Source of the DNA: Eubacteriaceae bacterium
GTDB taxonomy: Bacteria; Bacillota; Clostridia; Peptostreptococcales; Anaerovoracaceae
DNA length: 64,000 bases
NCBI GenBank assembly: GCA_902362805.1
Contig: CABIXY010000006.1
Coordinates: 62,001-126,000 of the forward strand
Direction: 5' to 3'
Shown here: positions 31,946 through 40,725 of the stretch, piece after piece
Layout of the letters: each line of letters opens with the position of its first letter
How positions within the stretch are numbered: position 1 is the first letter of the stretch
Translations under genes and position numbers: made by a program
The notes under the pieces: generated by a model
The model's input: the letters and a program-made list of their open reading frames with translations, nothing else
Databases searched by the model: none
What the model was told of the DNA's origin: nothing

Positions 31946-32824
31946 CTATTTCACTATGAATTTTGGATTTTTTACATATACATTGGGGTCCTTTATGATG
32001 GTTTCTGGTTTGATTTCAAGGACGTCAGGATTGCTCAGATATCTCTTGAACTCTTTGAAGCAGCGCCCAAAGTAATAACCGCTTTCAATCCTCTCATCGG
32101 TAGTCACCTTGACAGGAATGACTTTTCGCTCTTCTACGACCTCACCGATTTTGAACAGTTTTTTCTGGGGCTGCCCCATGGCAATGAAGATGCCGGTGGT
32201 TCCAAAATCGTATACGTGATGGTACACGGCGTTGAGCCGGATCGAAGCCAGGTTGGTGATGAAGAGGGATGTGTGAAAAGGACTGCCGTCGATGACTGGG
32301 AAGGGCAGTGAAAAATGTCTGTCCCACCACTTCAGGAAACTGACTGTCGTGCGGATTAAAAAGGGCACCTTCATCACTTTGCGAAGAAGGCGGTCCATGG
32401 AACTGGTGCTTCCGTCAGCACGGTTGATCTGTATCGCCTCGGTCACTTTCCTGTTTACTTCGAAGATGTCGTCATCCAAATTAAAATATACTTTCGCTAT
32501 GGTTTCTTCTCCGCTGTTCCCGTTGGATTTCAGGGTCACAAAGGAAACGCAGAAATGGTTTCGGGCAAAGAGCCTCTTGTTTACCACAAAGCGATTCAGG
32601 TTCGGGTTCTGGGATACCAGCCTGAGATAGGCTGCCACCATCACGCTCATATGATTCATTTTGATCCCCCTGCTGCGGCACTTGCTTATATAGCTCTGTA
32701 TTGCGTCCAAATCGAGATCCAGATCGATGTAGTTGGTCGCGTCATACCGTTTTGTCATGATATGCGGTATGATTTCGTACATCGGATCGCAATTCTTCAG
32801 TCTATATCCGTCTGTTCTATTCAT
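31946..32824 (-). CDS. CAT/2-oxoacid-dehydrogenase E2-fold protein without the catalytic histidine
   Basis: 292 residues from ATG 32824, with GGAG six nt upstream; the four extra upstream codons contain the ribosome site. It is a stand-alone member of the chloramphenicol acetyltransferase / E2 catalytic fold without lipoyl or peripheral-subunit domains (MNRTDGYRLKNCDPMYEIIP, HIMTKRYDATNYIDLDLDLD, FIAMGQPQKK). In the place of the E2 active-site motif DHRxxDG it has DERIESG, so both the histidine and the aspartate are replaced. Acyltransferase activity is therefore doubtful, though many clostridial homologs share the DER variant. It forms an operon with the C_GCAxxG_C_C gene and is divergent from the HutD-fusion gene. 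Confidence 0.82.
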   Translation of the reverse strand: MNRTDGYRLKNCDPMYEIIPHIMTKRYDATNYIDLDLDLDAIQSYISKCRSRGIKMNHMSVMVAAYLRLVSQNPNLNRFVVNKRLFARNHFCVSFVTLKSNGNSGEETIAKVYFNLDDDIFEVNRKVTEAIQINRADGSTSSMDRLLRKVMKVPFLIRTTVSFLKWWDRHFSLPFPVIDGSPFHTSLFITNLASIRLNAVYHHVYDFGTTGIFIAMGQPQKKLFKIGEVVEERKVIPVKVTTDERIESGYYFGRCFKEFKRYLSNPDVLEIKPETIIKDPNVYVKNPKFIVK

Positions 32825-32942
32825 TACTATCTCCAATCGCTAATCTGCCTGCAATTATACTATAAAAAGGTTGTTTAATCAAGAAATGGACGTTATAATT
32901 AAGAATATATTAATTATTACGCAGCGATATAGGATGATGAGT

Positions 32943-34043
32943 ATGGAATACAAAATTTATAAACAGGACGATTTTCGCATTTCCAATTGGACGGGCGGAA
33001 AGACAACTCAATTGGCAATTTTCCCGGAGACGGCAGCGTACATAGAGAGAAACTTTCTCTGGCGTTTAAGTACTGCTACTTGTGAAAAAGAGGAGTCTGC
33101 TTTTACGAAGCTGGCAGATTTTGATCGTGTTTTGATGGTACTGGAAGGCGACGTGGTGCTGGCGCATCAGGACGTGAGAGTGGCCAGACTTGGAGAATTG
33201 GAGCAGGACAGCTTTGACGGAGGATATGACACGAAGAGCTTCGGCAAAATCACAGATTACAATTTGATGGTCGCAAAGGGGAATAAAGGCTTTCTGGATG
33301 TGATTATACCGGATCAGAACAGCCAGACGCCGGCAACGGAGCAGTATCCAGAATTTGAGCAGTGTACACAGGGGTATTATTGCAGAGACGGATTTGCAAC
33401 GATCACCATAGACCACAAGACTGTGATGCTGACGGCGGGACAGCAACTGATTATCAACAGTGAGAATGGCAAGGCTCCGATGATATCGGTTATGGGCGAG
33501 GGACATCTGATCAGAGCGCAGATTTTCTTTAACTATCATCAGGAGGAGATGGGACCTACCGTCATACCGCCTGAAAAGCCGACCTTTGATGACTTTAAGG
33601 CCTGTGTGTATTTGGCCAATATCCAGTTTCGGGGGGCGGGCTTCATTTTTAAGAAGTTAAAAACCCAGTGGTTTGACGAGGCGTTGACAGCGGCCATTCG
33701 AAAGATTGAACGCTTATACCTGACATTCTTCATCGCTACCATCGGTGCGGCTATCGTGGCTGCCGTCGGAATCAATCATCTTTCTACGGCAGGGTGCATC
33801 ATCGCTATCGCAGTTTGGCTGTTGGTCGATATTTTCTTAATTTCGCCGCTGCTGTATTTTGCTGTGGTGCCTAAGCCTGTGAGAAAGCATATCAAAGACA
33901 TTGACAGCCTGACGCCTTACGAGCAGAAAGTTCTGGAAAAACAGCGAGCCACTAATGAGCGCCTGGACAGACTACTCAAGAAATACAAGAATTCTGGACG
34001 ATACCAGTATGACGAAGACGGCAACAGAGTGGATCTGCTTTAG
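32943..34043 (+). CDS. HutD-like cupin fused to a C-terminal membrane domain
   Basis: 366 residues from ATG 32943 with AGGATG upstream; further upstream in-frame ATGs lack a site. Residues 1-190 match the HutD/Ves bicupin family: ISNWTGGKTTQLAIFPE, FLWRLSTATCEKEESAFTKL, FDRVLMVLEGDVVL, DSFDGGYDTKSFGKI, DYNLMVAKG. HutD proteins bind small ligands such as formylglutamate in histidine metabolism. After a linker, residues about 255-310 form two transmembrane helices (YLTFFIATIGAAIVAAVGIN, IIAIAVWLLVDIFLISPLLY), followed by a charged tail (PYEQKVLEKQRATNERLDRL). Membrane fusion of HutD is unusual. No hut genes are nearby. A bidirectional terminator follows. Confidence 0.85.
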   Translation: MEYKIYKQDDFRISNWTGGKTTQLAIFPETAAYIERNFLWRLSTATCEKEESAFTKLADFDRVLMVLEGDVVLAHQDVRVARLGELEQDSFDGGYDTKSFGKITDYNLMVAKGNKGFLDVIIPDQNSQTPATEQYPEFEQCTQGYYCRDGFATITIDHKTVMLTAGQQLIINSENGKAPMISVMGEGHLIRAQIFFNYHQEEMGPTVIPPEKPTFDDFKACVYLANIQFRGAGFIFKKLKTQWFDEALTAAIRKIERLYLTFFIATIGAAIVAAVGINHLSTAGCIIAIAVWLLVDIFLISPLLYFAVVPKPVRKHIKDIDSLTPYEQKVLEKQRATNERLDRLLKKYKNSGRYQYDEDGNRVDLL

Positions 34044-34053
34044 AAAAATACAG

Positions 34054-34097
34054 AAAACCCCCGGCGTGTTGACACGATGTCTTGCGCCGGGGGTTTT
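34054..34097. terminator. Strong bidirectional terminator
   Basis: AAAACCCCCGGCG pairs perfectly with CGCCGGGGGTTTT (34085-34097). The flanking A and T tracts make it work in both directions between convergent genes. Confidence 0.93.
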
Positions 34098-34115
34098 AAT
34101 GATATGCCTGCTTTA

Positions 34116-34625
34116 TTATTCCACGAATACTGCGGTGATGTTTTTTGCGGGATCGCCTTTATGCTGGACAACCTGCAATCCCCAGCCTAAATTTTTTGCT
34201 GTGCTGTACACGTCTATGCCGAGGGCATATAGCGGGGGTCTGACTTTTTTTGGATTGATGCAGGTTCCTTTTTCCGAGAAAGAACAGGCATCACAGTTTT
34301 CGCATTCTGTTGCGCCGAAGGCAAAGTGGCAGCCTGATAGAAATGCGCGGCTTTCTAATTCCAGGGTAATTTTTTGCCCTAGTTTTAAATCCTCTGTGCA
34401 CAGTATAATCCCCCAACTGTAATTTTTTATAATATCGGCGTATACCAAGGAATTAGCGACATCTTGTTTGGATGGGCAGTAGGGCATTCCACCGGGACAT
34501 CCAAAGAGACATTTTAGAAAGGTTCTCTGGTCGAAGACAATTTGATCCAGGGTGAAAATTGCCGCTTGTTGGGCTCCCATCTCCATGGCTTTGTTCCTCA
34601 ACTCTCGTTTTAGCAAGTCATTCAA
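34116..34625 (-). CDS. DUF2284 putative metal-binding protein
   Basis: 169 residues with the DUF2284 cysteine arrangement: FLKCLFGCPGGMPYCPSKQD near residue 37, then CHFAFGATECENCDACSF SEKGTC pattern around 100-125, and PPLYALGIDVYSTAKNLGW near the end. The eight or so conserved cysteines suggest an Fe-S or other metal site. Members are common in anaerobes, but their function is unproven. The ATG has GGAGGAGG upstream. It is convergent with the HutD-fusion gene and lies downstream of the 5'-nucleotidase, from which it appears independent. Confidence 0.85.
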   Translation of the reverse strand: MNDLLKRELRNKAMEMGAQQAAIFTLDQIVFDQRTFLKCLFGCPGGMPYCPSKQDVANSLVYADIIKNYSWGIILCTEDLKLGQKITLELESRAFLSGCHFAFGATECENCDACSFSEKGTCINPKKVRPPLYALGIDVYSTAKNLGWGLQVVQHKGDPAKNITAVFVE

Positions 34626-34660
34626 TACTTCCTCCTCCTTTTCAGTTTTGTATCTTTAGA

Positions 34661-34690
34661 AAAGGAACTCTGCCGCAGGCAGAGTCCCTA
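34661..34690 (-). terminator. Terminator of the 5'-nucleotidase gene
   Basis: On the minus strand, GGGACTCTGCC pairs with GGCAGAGTTCC around TGC and is followed by TTTTC. It lies 12 nt beyond the stop codon. Confidence 0.88.
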
Positions 34691-34701
34691 AAACTATAAT
34701 G

Positions 34702-36633
34702 TTATTTAATCGTTACTTTTTTGCTGACCGTCTTGCCGTATACCTTTTCACCAGTTACATAGGTGTAAGGCCTTACGCTGACAGTATATTTTCCTTTGGC
34801 AAGTTTCTTGCTGGTAAAGGTTTTACCAGGTTTTGATAAGGAAGATACGATCTTGCCTTTAGAGTTTGTCACCTTATAGTAAAATCCATAAGCTTTGCTG
34901 TTGCCGCTGATCTTAGCGGTAATTTTCTTAGTCTTGGCGGAAGCTTTTGCAGAAGTGAGCTTCGTCGTGCGCGCGAGGGCAGCTTTGTATTCTTTGATAG
35001 GCGCTTTGTCTGCTGCAGTAAGCACCTTGATCCTGCCTTCGGTCTTCGCATATTGCTGACCGATGGTTCCGCCCAGCTTCTCGATGTATTTCTGAATGAC
35101 CTCTGTGTCAACCAGCGACTCCTTAGTGACTTCCTTGCAGCCGTCGAACATGGTATAGCCGTCACCCTGCTGGGTCAGAATGTAAGTTGTCGATGCGACA
35201 GTATAAGTCTTTTTCGGATCGATTGGCACACCGTTTACCTTGACATTGACCACTCTTCTTGCACCGGCAACTTTGACGAACATTTCGTTTTTATCAGTTT
35301 CTACGGTAGACGGAACGGTGGTGTCAATTTCGTAGGTGATACCGGATACCTGCAGAAATCCACCGACCTCTCCCGGCGTATTTCTTGCGCCCAGTTCCAA
35401 AGCGTCGAGAACCTGCTGTCCGGTCGCTTCGATGACGCCGTACATGTTGCCCCAAGGATGGAGTGCGATGAGATCGCCGTAGGTTACGTCGCCTGCCTTG
35501 ATATCGGCACGGACACCGCCGCCCTGGATGATGCCGATATCTGCACCTCCGATAATGCGGTAAGCGTCAGCGCAGAAGTTACCCATGTTGGTTTCCTGAT
35601 TTCTGACAGCGCGTTTGCCTTCGGCATCCAGCGTGGTCAAGAGGACTTCAGAAGTACCCACTTTTTTGGAGGAGACTGCCTCGATTTTGTCATTGATCTC
35701 TTTGATTAAAGCTGCGGTCTTTTCATCCTTTGTCGCATAGTCGGTGACTAGGCTGGTGGAAATCTTTCCATCCGCTGTAATGATCAATTCACCAATAGCG
35801 GCCAGCTTTGTTCCGGCCTGAGATAGAGTAACATCTTTGCCTGCTTTGTCTTTTACGGCTTCACTGGCTACCGTGCTGTGGGAGTGACCGTCGATAAAAG
35901 CGTTTAAGCCAGTGGTGTTGGCGATGACTTCTCTGGATGTCCATGGGCTGCTCTGCTCGTCGATTCCCATGTGTCCGAGAGCGATGATATAGTCAGCGCC
36001 TTCTGCCTTTGCAGCGTCGATGGCTTTCTGAACAGCTGCATAGAGTTTCTTGCCTGTCTTATCATTACAGAAGTCGTAGATATAGTTGCCTTTTTCGTCC
36101 TGGAAGAAAGCCGGCGTAGATTTGGTGATGGATTCCGGTGTGCTGATGCCGACAAATGCGACCTTTTTGCCGCCGATTTCTTTGATGACATACGGATCAA
36201 AGACGGTCTTATCTGCTTTGGTATCCATGAAGTTGGAACTGATATATTTAGCGTTGGATTTTTTTGTCAGCTCCAAAAATTGCTCCATGCCGAAGTCGAA
36301 CTCATGATTTCCCGGCACTGCCACGTCGTAGCCGACCTGGTTCATGATGTCGACAATGTAGTCACCCTTGGAAAGAGCGCCTGCCAGGTCTCCCTGGATG
36401 GCATCGCCTGCGTCAACGAGGACGACATTCTTCGTTTCTTTCAGCTTGTCTGCTTTGTAGGCGGCAAGACCGGCATAACCGATACTGTCGTCGATTCCGC
36501 AGTGGACGTCGTTGGTATAGAGCACCACGATGTCGTCTGATTTTGCGTTTGCGGCAAAGACCATGGATGGCATCATCGCAACAACCAGGCAGACAGCCAG
36601 CAAAATCGTTAATAATCTCTTGTTCTTTCGCAT
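34702..36633 (-). CDS. Secreted 5'-nucleotidase / 2',3'-cyclic-nucleotide phosphodiesterase
   Basis: 643 residues. A signal peptide (1-27, LLTILLAVCLVVAMMPSMVF) is followed by a calcineurin-like metallophosphatase domain (about 33-290; VVLYTNDVHCGIDD, DAGDAIQGD, GNHEFDFGME, IALGHMGIDEQSS, GHSHSTVA), a 5'-nucleotidase C-terminal substrate domain (about 325-520; TNMGNFCADAYRIIGGADIG, GGGVRADIKAGDVTYGD), and a basic Fn3-like module (about 555-643). It would degrade extracellular nucleotides to nucleosides and phosphate. The missing wall anchor and the basic module suggest binding to wall polymers. The ATG has AAGGAGG, which directly abuts the last of five tandem leader repeats. Confidence 0.93.
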   Translation of the reverse strand: MRKNKRLLTILLAVCLVVAMMPSMVFAANAKSDDIVVLYTNDVHCGIDDSIGYAGLAAYKADKLKETKNVVLVDAGDAIQGDLAGALSKGDYIVDIMNQVGYDVAVPGNHEFDFGMEQFLELTKKSNAKYISSNFMDTKADKTVFDPYVIKEIGGKKVAFVGISTPESITKSTPAFFQDEKGNYIYDFCNDKTGKKLYAAVQKAIDAAKAEGADYIIALGHMGIDEQSSPWTSREVIANTTGLNAFIDGHSHSTVASEAVKDKAGKDVTLSQAGTKLAAIGELIITADGKISTSLVTDYATKDEKTAALIKEINDKIEAVSSKKVGTSEVLLTTLDAEGKRAVRNQETNMGNFCADAYRIIGGADIGIIQGGGVRADIKAGDVTYGDLIALHPWGNMYGVIEATGQQVLDALELGARNTPGEVGGFLQVSGITYEIDTTVPSTVETDKNEMFVKVAGARRVVNVKVNGVPIDPKKTYTVASTTYILTQQGDGYTMFDGCKEVTKESLVDTEVIQKYIEKLGGTIGQQYAKTEGRIKVLTAADKAPIKEYKAALARTTKLTSAKASAKTKKITAKISGNSKAYGFYYKVTNSKGKIVSSLSKPGKTFTSKKLAKGKYTVSVRPYTYVTGEKVYGKTVSKKVTIK

Positions 36634-36646
36634 AATTCGCCTCCTT

Positions 36647-37097
36647 AATGGTACTGGTCCCGATTTACGGAGAAAACCGCAGGACAGACCTTATGCTTTA
36701 GCGCCCCGCGAACAAAGAGAGCGGAATGGCGCTAGTCGTATAATGGTACTGGTCCCGATTTACGGAGAAAACCGCAGGACAGACCTTATGCTTTAGCGCC
36801 CCGCGAACAAAGAGAGCGGAATGGCGCTAGTCGTATAATGGTACTGGTCCCGATTTACGGAGTAAATCGCAGGACAGACCTTATGCAACCACCCTCCAAG
36901 AGAACGAGCCGATGGGCGAAGTTCGATTGGAAAAGGGCTGACTGCAAATGGTACTGGTCCCGATTTACGGAGTAAATCGCAGGACAGACCTTATGCAACC
37001 ACCCTCCAAGAGAACGAGCCGACGGGCGAAGTTCGATTGGAAAAGGGCTGACTGCAAATGGTACTGGTCCCGATTTACGGAGTAAATCGCAGGACAG
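36647..37097 (-). repeat. Five tandem leader repeats upstream of the 5'-nucleotidase gene
   Basis: A 46-bp core starting AATGGTACTGGTCCCG recurs at 36647, 36742, 36837, 36947 and 37057. The first two gaps contain one identical filler (unit 95 bp) and the next two contain another (unit 110 bp). The core holds an inverted repeat, CGATTTAC/GTAAATCG, nested in GGTCC/GGAC, so each copy can fold as a hairpin. Copies 1-2 differ from 3-5 in the hairpin arm (GAGAAAACCG against GAGTAAATCG). On the minus strand the last core ends 3 nt before the nucleotidase AAGGAGG site. Identical fillers exclude a CRISPR array. Confidence 0.88.
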
Positions 37098-37121
37098 ACC
37101 TTATTAAAGAAATAAGTGGTT

Positions 37122-38150
37122 TTATTTATGTAAAGCATCTAGGAATGCTTTCACATCGTCTTCCGTAGTTCCCCATGAAGTCACCAGTCTGATGGCAATC
37201 AGGCCGTCTTTTTCTGGAGCCCACTCATAGAAGAAAAAATTCTCTTCGAGTTCTTTGACCTTGGCAGCAGGCAGAAGCGGGAAAATCTGGTTGGTATGGG
37301 AGTTGCCCAGGAATCCGTAACCGGCCTTTTCGATACCCTCACGGAGCATTTTTGCCATTGCGTTGGAGTGTGCAGCCATCTGGAAATAGATGCTGTCTTC
37401 GCCGCCCTTGAGCAGGGCTTCAAACTGTACGCCGATGAGACGTCCTTTTGCCAGCATACCGCAGTGCTGTTTGATGACCCATCTGTAGTGATCGTTGATG
37501 GCGTCGTTGAAAATAATCATGGCTTCTCCTAGAAGCGCACCGTTCTTGGTTCCGCCAATGTAGAAGGCATCGACCAGCTGAGCGATGTCTTTGATGGTTA
37601 AATCGCTGTCCTCGCACGTCAAAGCAGTTCCAAGGCGTGCACCATCCATGTAGAGATACATGTCGTGTTCTTTGCAGCATTTGCTCAGCGCTTCTAACTC
37701 TGCTTTGGTATAAATCGTACCTAGTTCGGTAGTATGAGAGATGCATGCCATCTTTGGAATGACAGTATGGTCGTCTTCAAACTCGTCCCATGCTGCTTCA
37801 ATGTGTTCTGGAGTCAGCTTGCCGTCTTCGGTATCGTAATACATAATTTTGTGTCCGGCTGCCTCTACACCGCCGCATTCGTGCGTGCAGATATGAGCTG
37901 ACTTAGGGGCCACTGCTGCTTCGTAACAGCGCAGAGCAGCTGTGATGGTGATGATATTCGATGGCGTACCGCCGACCATCATATATACTTCGCAGTCCTG
38001 CCTGCCAATTAAGTCCTTGATCATCTGTGCTGCGTGTTCACTGTGCGGATCCAGGGCGTATCCGTCGGTGTGTTCCAAATTGGTATCAATCAATGCCTGC
38101 AGAACATCAGGATGTGCACCCTGGCTATAATCACTTCTAAAATAAATCAT
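37122..38150 (-). CDS. Threonine aldolase-like PLP enzyme
   Basis: 342 residues of the beta-eliminating lyase/threonine aldolase family (fold type I). Visible elements are IYFRSDYSQGAHPDVLQALI, CEVYMMVGGTPSNIITITAA, HICTHECGGVEAAGHKI, YLYMDGARLGTALTCEDSDL with the aspartate that contacts the pyridine nitrogen, and FYIGGTKNGALLGEA with the PLP lysine. Low-specificity L-threonine aldolases split threonine or allo-threonine to glycine and acetaldehyde, which would fit amino acid fermentation, though related lyases act on other beta-hydroxy amino acids. The ATG is preceded by GGAGGAAGATAACA. It is monocistronic, with a free promoter region on its upstream side. Confidence 0.87.
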   Translation of the reverse strand: MIYFRSDYSQGAHPDVLQALIDTNLEHTDGYALDPHSEHAAQMIKDLIGRQDCEVYMMVGGTPSNIITITAALRCYEAAVAPKSAHICTHECGGVEAAGHKIMYYDTEDGKLTPEHIEAAWDEFEDDHTVIPKMACISHTTELGTIYTKAELEALSKCCKEHDMYLYMDGARLGTALTCEDSDLTIKDIAQLVDAFYIGGTKNGALLGEAMIIFNDAINDHYRWVIKQHCGMLAKGRLIGVQFEALLKGGEDSIYFQMAAHSNAMAKMLREGIEKAGYGFLGNSHTNQIFPLLPAAKVKELEENFFFYEWAPEKDGLIAIRLVTSWGTTEDDVKAFLDALHK

Positions 38151-38537
38151 TGTTATCTTCCTCCTCTAATCTGTCAGATACCTCTATTATAGAATAGTTT
38201 TCAGAACAATTCATCTATTTTTGGAAGATATTTACGAAATTTTTACAATGTAGATAGCTGCAAGGATTATATATTGAAGTCACTCGATATTACTGAAAGA
38301 ATTGGATGATTATTGACAAATGGTCATGCGCAAAAAACACTAGACAAGTCATGAAAAAGAGCGTATAATATTTCAGTAATATTATTTAAAAATGCGCAAA
38401 ACATATAGAAATGAGGAAAAGATGGCGAGTTTCGGGGTCTTAGATATCCTACTCACTGAAAACGCCGCAGACCTTATTTCTTTTTGGTTTTTGCGCTTTT
38501 GTTTTTTTTGTCAAGCGAGATAGAAGGGAGCAGGATT
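38151..38537. promoter_or_regulatory. Promoter and leader of pyrG
   Basis: This gap holds promoters for threonine aldolase (minus) and pyrG (plus). For pyrG, TAGACA (38341-38346) and TATAAT (38364-38369) are 17 nt apart. In the leader, GGTCT (38437-38441) can pair with AGACC (38469-38473) just before TTATTTCTTTTTGG, and a second T8 tract follows near 38503. This hints at attenuation like the CTP-sensing pyrG leader of other Firmicutes, but the stem is weak and a GGGC-type start is not evident. Confidence 0.5.
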
Positions 38538-40136
38538 ATGAAAAAATATATCTTTGTTACAGGCGGCGTGGTCTCAGGTCTCGGCAAGGGAATCACTGCG
38601 GCATCTTTGGGACGGCTGCTCAAAGCTAGAGGACTGAAAGTGGCCGCACAGAAGCTGGACCCGTATATTAACATCGACCCAGGCACCATGAGTCCTTATC
38701 AGCACGGAGAGGTTTTTGTCACCGAGGATGGGGCGGAGACAGATTTGGATTTGGGACATTACGAGAGATTTATCGACGAAAATCTGAACAAATTCAGTAA
38801 CCTGACAACGGGGAAGGTCTATTGGAATGTTTTAAACAAGGAGCGCAATGGGGAATACCTTGGGAATACAGTACAAGTAATACCGCACATCACCAATGAA
38901 ATCAAATCTTTCATCTATAATGTGGGCGAGACATCTGACGCAGATGTTATCATTACGGAAATCGGCGGCACCGTGGGCGATATCGAAAGTCAGCCGTTCT
39001 TAGAAGCCATCAGGCAGGTATCCCTGGAAGTGGGGAAAGAAAACTGCATCTTTATCCACGTCTGCCTGGTGCCGTATCTGCAGAGTTCAGGCGAACATAA
39101 GTCCAAACCGGTACAGCATTCTGTAAAGGAGCTGCGGACTGTGGGCATTTCACCTGACATCATTGTCTTGCGCGTGGATCAACCGGTAGACCAGGAAATC
39201 ATCGATAAGATTTCATTGTTCTGCAATGTCAAGAAGGACTGTGTTATTGAAAATATTACACTGCCTGTGCTCTATGAAGCGCCTATGATGCTGGAAAAGT
39301 CCAATCTGAGCTGGATTGTCTGCCGAGAACTCTCCCTCAACGCCGGACCTTGTGATATGGAAGAATGGACAGCCATGCTGGAACGTATCGCACGCCGTGA
39401 GAAAAAAGTGATGATCGGCCTGGTAGGGAAATATGTGAAGCTGCACGATGCCTACCTTTCTGTGGCTGAAGCCCTTCGCCACGGCGGTTATGAAAACGAT
39501 GCCAAGGTGGATATCAAGTGGATTGAAGCAGAGGATCTGACTGAGGATACTGCAGACAGCCTGCTGGGAGATGTAGATGGAATTCTGGTTCCCGGAGGCT
39601 TCGGCGACAGGGGCATCGAAGGGAAGATTTTGGCGGCTAAGTTTGCCAGGGAACAGAATATTCCATACCTGGGAATCTGCCTGGGCATGCAGACTGCTGT
39701 CATTGAATTTGCCAGAGACGTGCTGGGACTTACAGCCGCCCATTCAGGAGAATTTGTGCCGGAGAGCAAACATCGGGTCATCGATTTGATGGCTGATCAG
39801 CAAGGCAACCTGCCTAAAGGCGGAACCATGAGACTGGGAGCCTACCCGTGCAAAATCAAAGCAGGCACTATTTTGGCGGATGCATATGGAAAAGAAGAAA
39901 TTCAGGAACGGCACAGACACCGTTACGAGTTCAACAATGATTATAGGGAGTCTATGGAAGCTGCGGGACTGGTGATTGCAGGAACCTCTCCTGACGGCAG
40001 ACTGGTGGAAGCTGTTGAAATCCCCGGTAAGCGTTTTTTTGCAGCCGTACAATATCATCCGGAGTTTAAATCAAGACCAAATCACGCCCACCCGCTGTTC
40101 CGTGAGTTTATCAAAGCCAGTTTAGAGAAGGAATAA
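38538..40136 (+). CDS. pyrG: CTP synthase
   Basis: 532 residues from ATG 38538, which has GAAGGGAG upstream; the longer reading is not supported. The N-terminal synthetase domain ([60 protein letters not shown]) aminates UTP using ATP, and the C-terminal class-I glutamine amidotransferase domain supplies ammonia ([33 protein letters not shown] with the catalytic cysteine, [17 protein letters not shown] with histidine and glutamate). Length and motifs are standard. It is monocistronic with a strong terminator. Confidence 0.97.
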   Translation: MKKYIFVTGGVVSGLGKGITAASLGRLLKARGLKVAAQKLDPYINIDPGTMSPYQHGEVFVTEDGAETDLDLGHYERFIDENLNKFSNLTTGKVYWNVLNKERNGEYLGNTVQVIPHITNEIKSFIYNVGETSDADVIITEIGGTVGDIESQPFLEAIRQVSLEVGKENCIFIHVCLVPYLQSSGEHKSKPVQHSVKELRTVGISPDIIVLRVDQPVDQEIIDKISLFCNVKKDCVIENITLPVLYEAPMMLEKSNLSWIVCRELSLNAGPCDMEEWTAMLERIARREKKVMIGLVGKYVKLHDAYLSVAEALRHGGYENDAKVDIKWIEAEDLTEDTADSLLGDVDGILVPGGFGDRGIEGKILAAKFAREQNIPYLGICLGMQTAVIEFARDVLGLTAAHSGEFVPESKHRVIDLMADQQGNLPKGGTMRLGAYPCKIKAGTILADAYGKEEIQERHRHRYEFNNDYRESMEAAGLVIAGTSPDGRLVEAVEIPGKRFFAAVQYHPEFKSRPNHAHPLFREFIKASLEKE

Positions 40137-40151
40137 TCGCTGCAAATTAAA

Positions 40152-40200
40152 AGAGGTGGTTACGTCGACAATACTTGTCAGCGCAGCTACCTCTTTTTCT
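40152..40200. terminator. Terminator between pyrG and spoIIID
   Basis: AGAGGTGGTTACGTCGACAA pairs imperfectly with TTGTCAGCGCAGCTACCTCT around a 3-nt loop and is followed by TTTTTCT. It ends against the convergent spoIIID stop codon and may serve both genes. Confidence 0.85.
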
Positions 40201-40461
40201 CTATTCGTCTTCTTTAATATGATTATATTTTTCTCTGGTCGCAAGACCACCGCGTATATGTCTCTCTGCTTTGTTGACATCAAGTACTGCCTTTACCTGT
40301 GCGGCAAGAGAAGGACTTATTTCCTGCAGTCTTTCTGTGACGTCTTTGTGCACCGTACTCTTGCTGACCTTGAATCTCTTTGCAGCGGCTCTGACAGTGG
40401 AATTAGTTGAAACTATGTATTCAGCCAGCGCAAGTACTCTCTCTTCTATGTAATCCTTCAT
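40201..40461 (-). CDS. spoIIID: Sporulation transcriptional regulator SpoIIID
   Basis: 86 residues from ATG 40461 (AAGGAG at 11 nt); a GTG three codons earlier is too close to the ribosome site. The sequence matches SpoIIID along its length: MKDYIEERVLALAEYIV, then the helix-turn-helix TVRAAAKRFKVSKSTVHKDV, then TERLQEISPSLAAQVKAVL and RHIRGGLATREKYNH. In Bacillus and Clostridium it is a mother-cell DNA-binding protein that tunes sigma-E and sigma-K genes. Its presence is good evidence that the organism forms endospores. Confidence 0.96.
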   Translation of the reverse strand: MKDYIEERVLALAEYIVSTNSTVRAAAKRFKVSKSTVHKDVTERLQEISPSLAAQVKAVLDVNKAERHIRGGLATREKYNHIKEDE

Positions 40462-40725
40462 ATTAAACACCGCTCCTTAAACTCAAGTTAGAACCAATAT
40501 ATGCAGCGGTTTGACGGGATATGCAAAGGAATGATGATTTCACATAGAATTTCATTTGACACAAGCCAAGTTCTTTCGAACTTTATGACAATCGGCGGAG
40601 AAGACGGGTACCCTTTGACAAATCAGTGTCTTAAGACTATGGTTTTACACAGATTTAACATTAAAACTATAGAATTCATATCGCTAATATAGTAGACTGA
40701 ATGTAGAAAAATGGAGGAACTCGCG
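40462..40725. promoter_or_regulatory. Divergent region upstream of spoIIID and the PhoB-like gene
   Basis: 264 bp without a supported gene. AT-rich direct words such as TTTAACATTAAAACTATAGAA (split motif, 40655-40675) resemble spaced TTAACA Pho-box halves upstream of the response regulator, but the match is loose. A short open frame at 40501-40692 has no ribosome site. Confidence 0.35.

Noticed and set aside
36647..37097. CRISPR array
   Set aside because: The repeats are too long, the intervening segments are identical within each type, and no cas genes are near.
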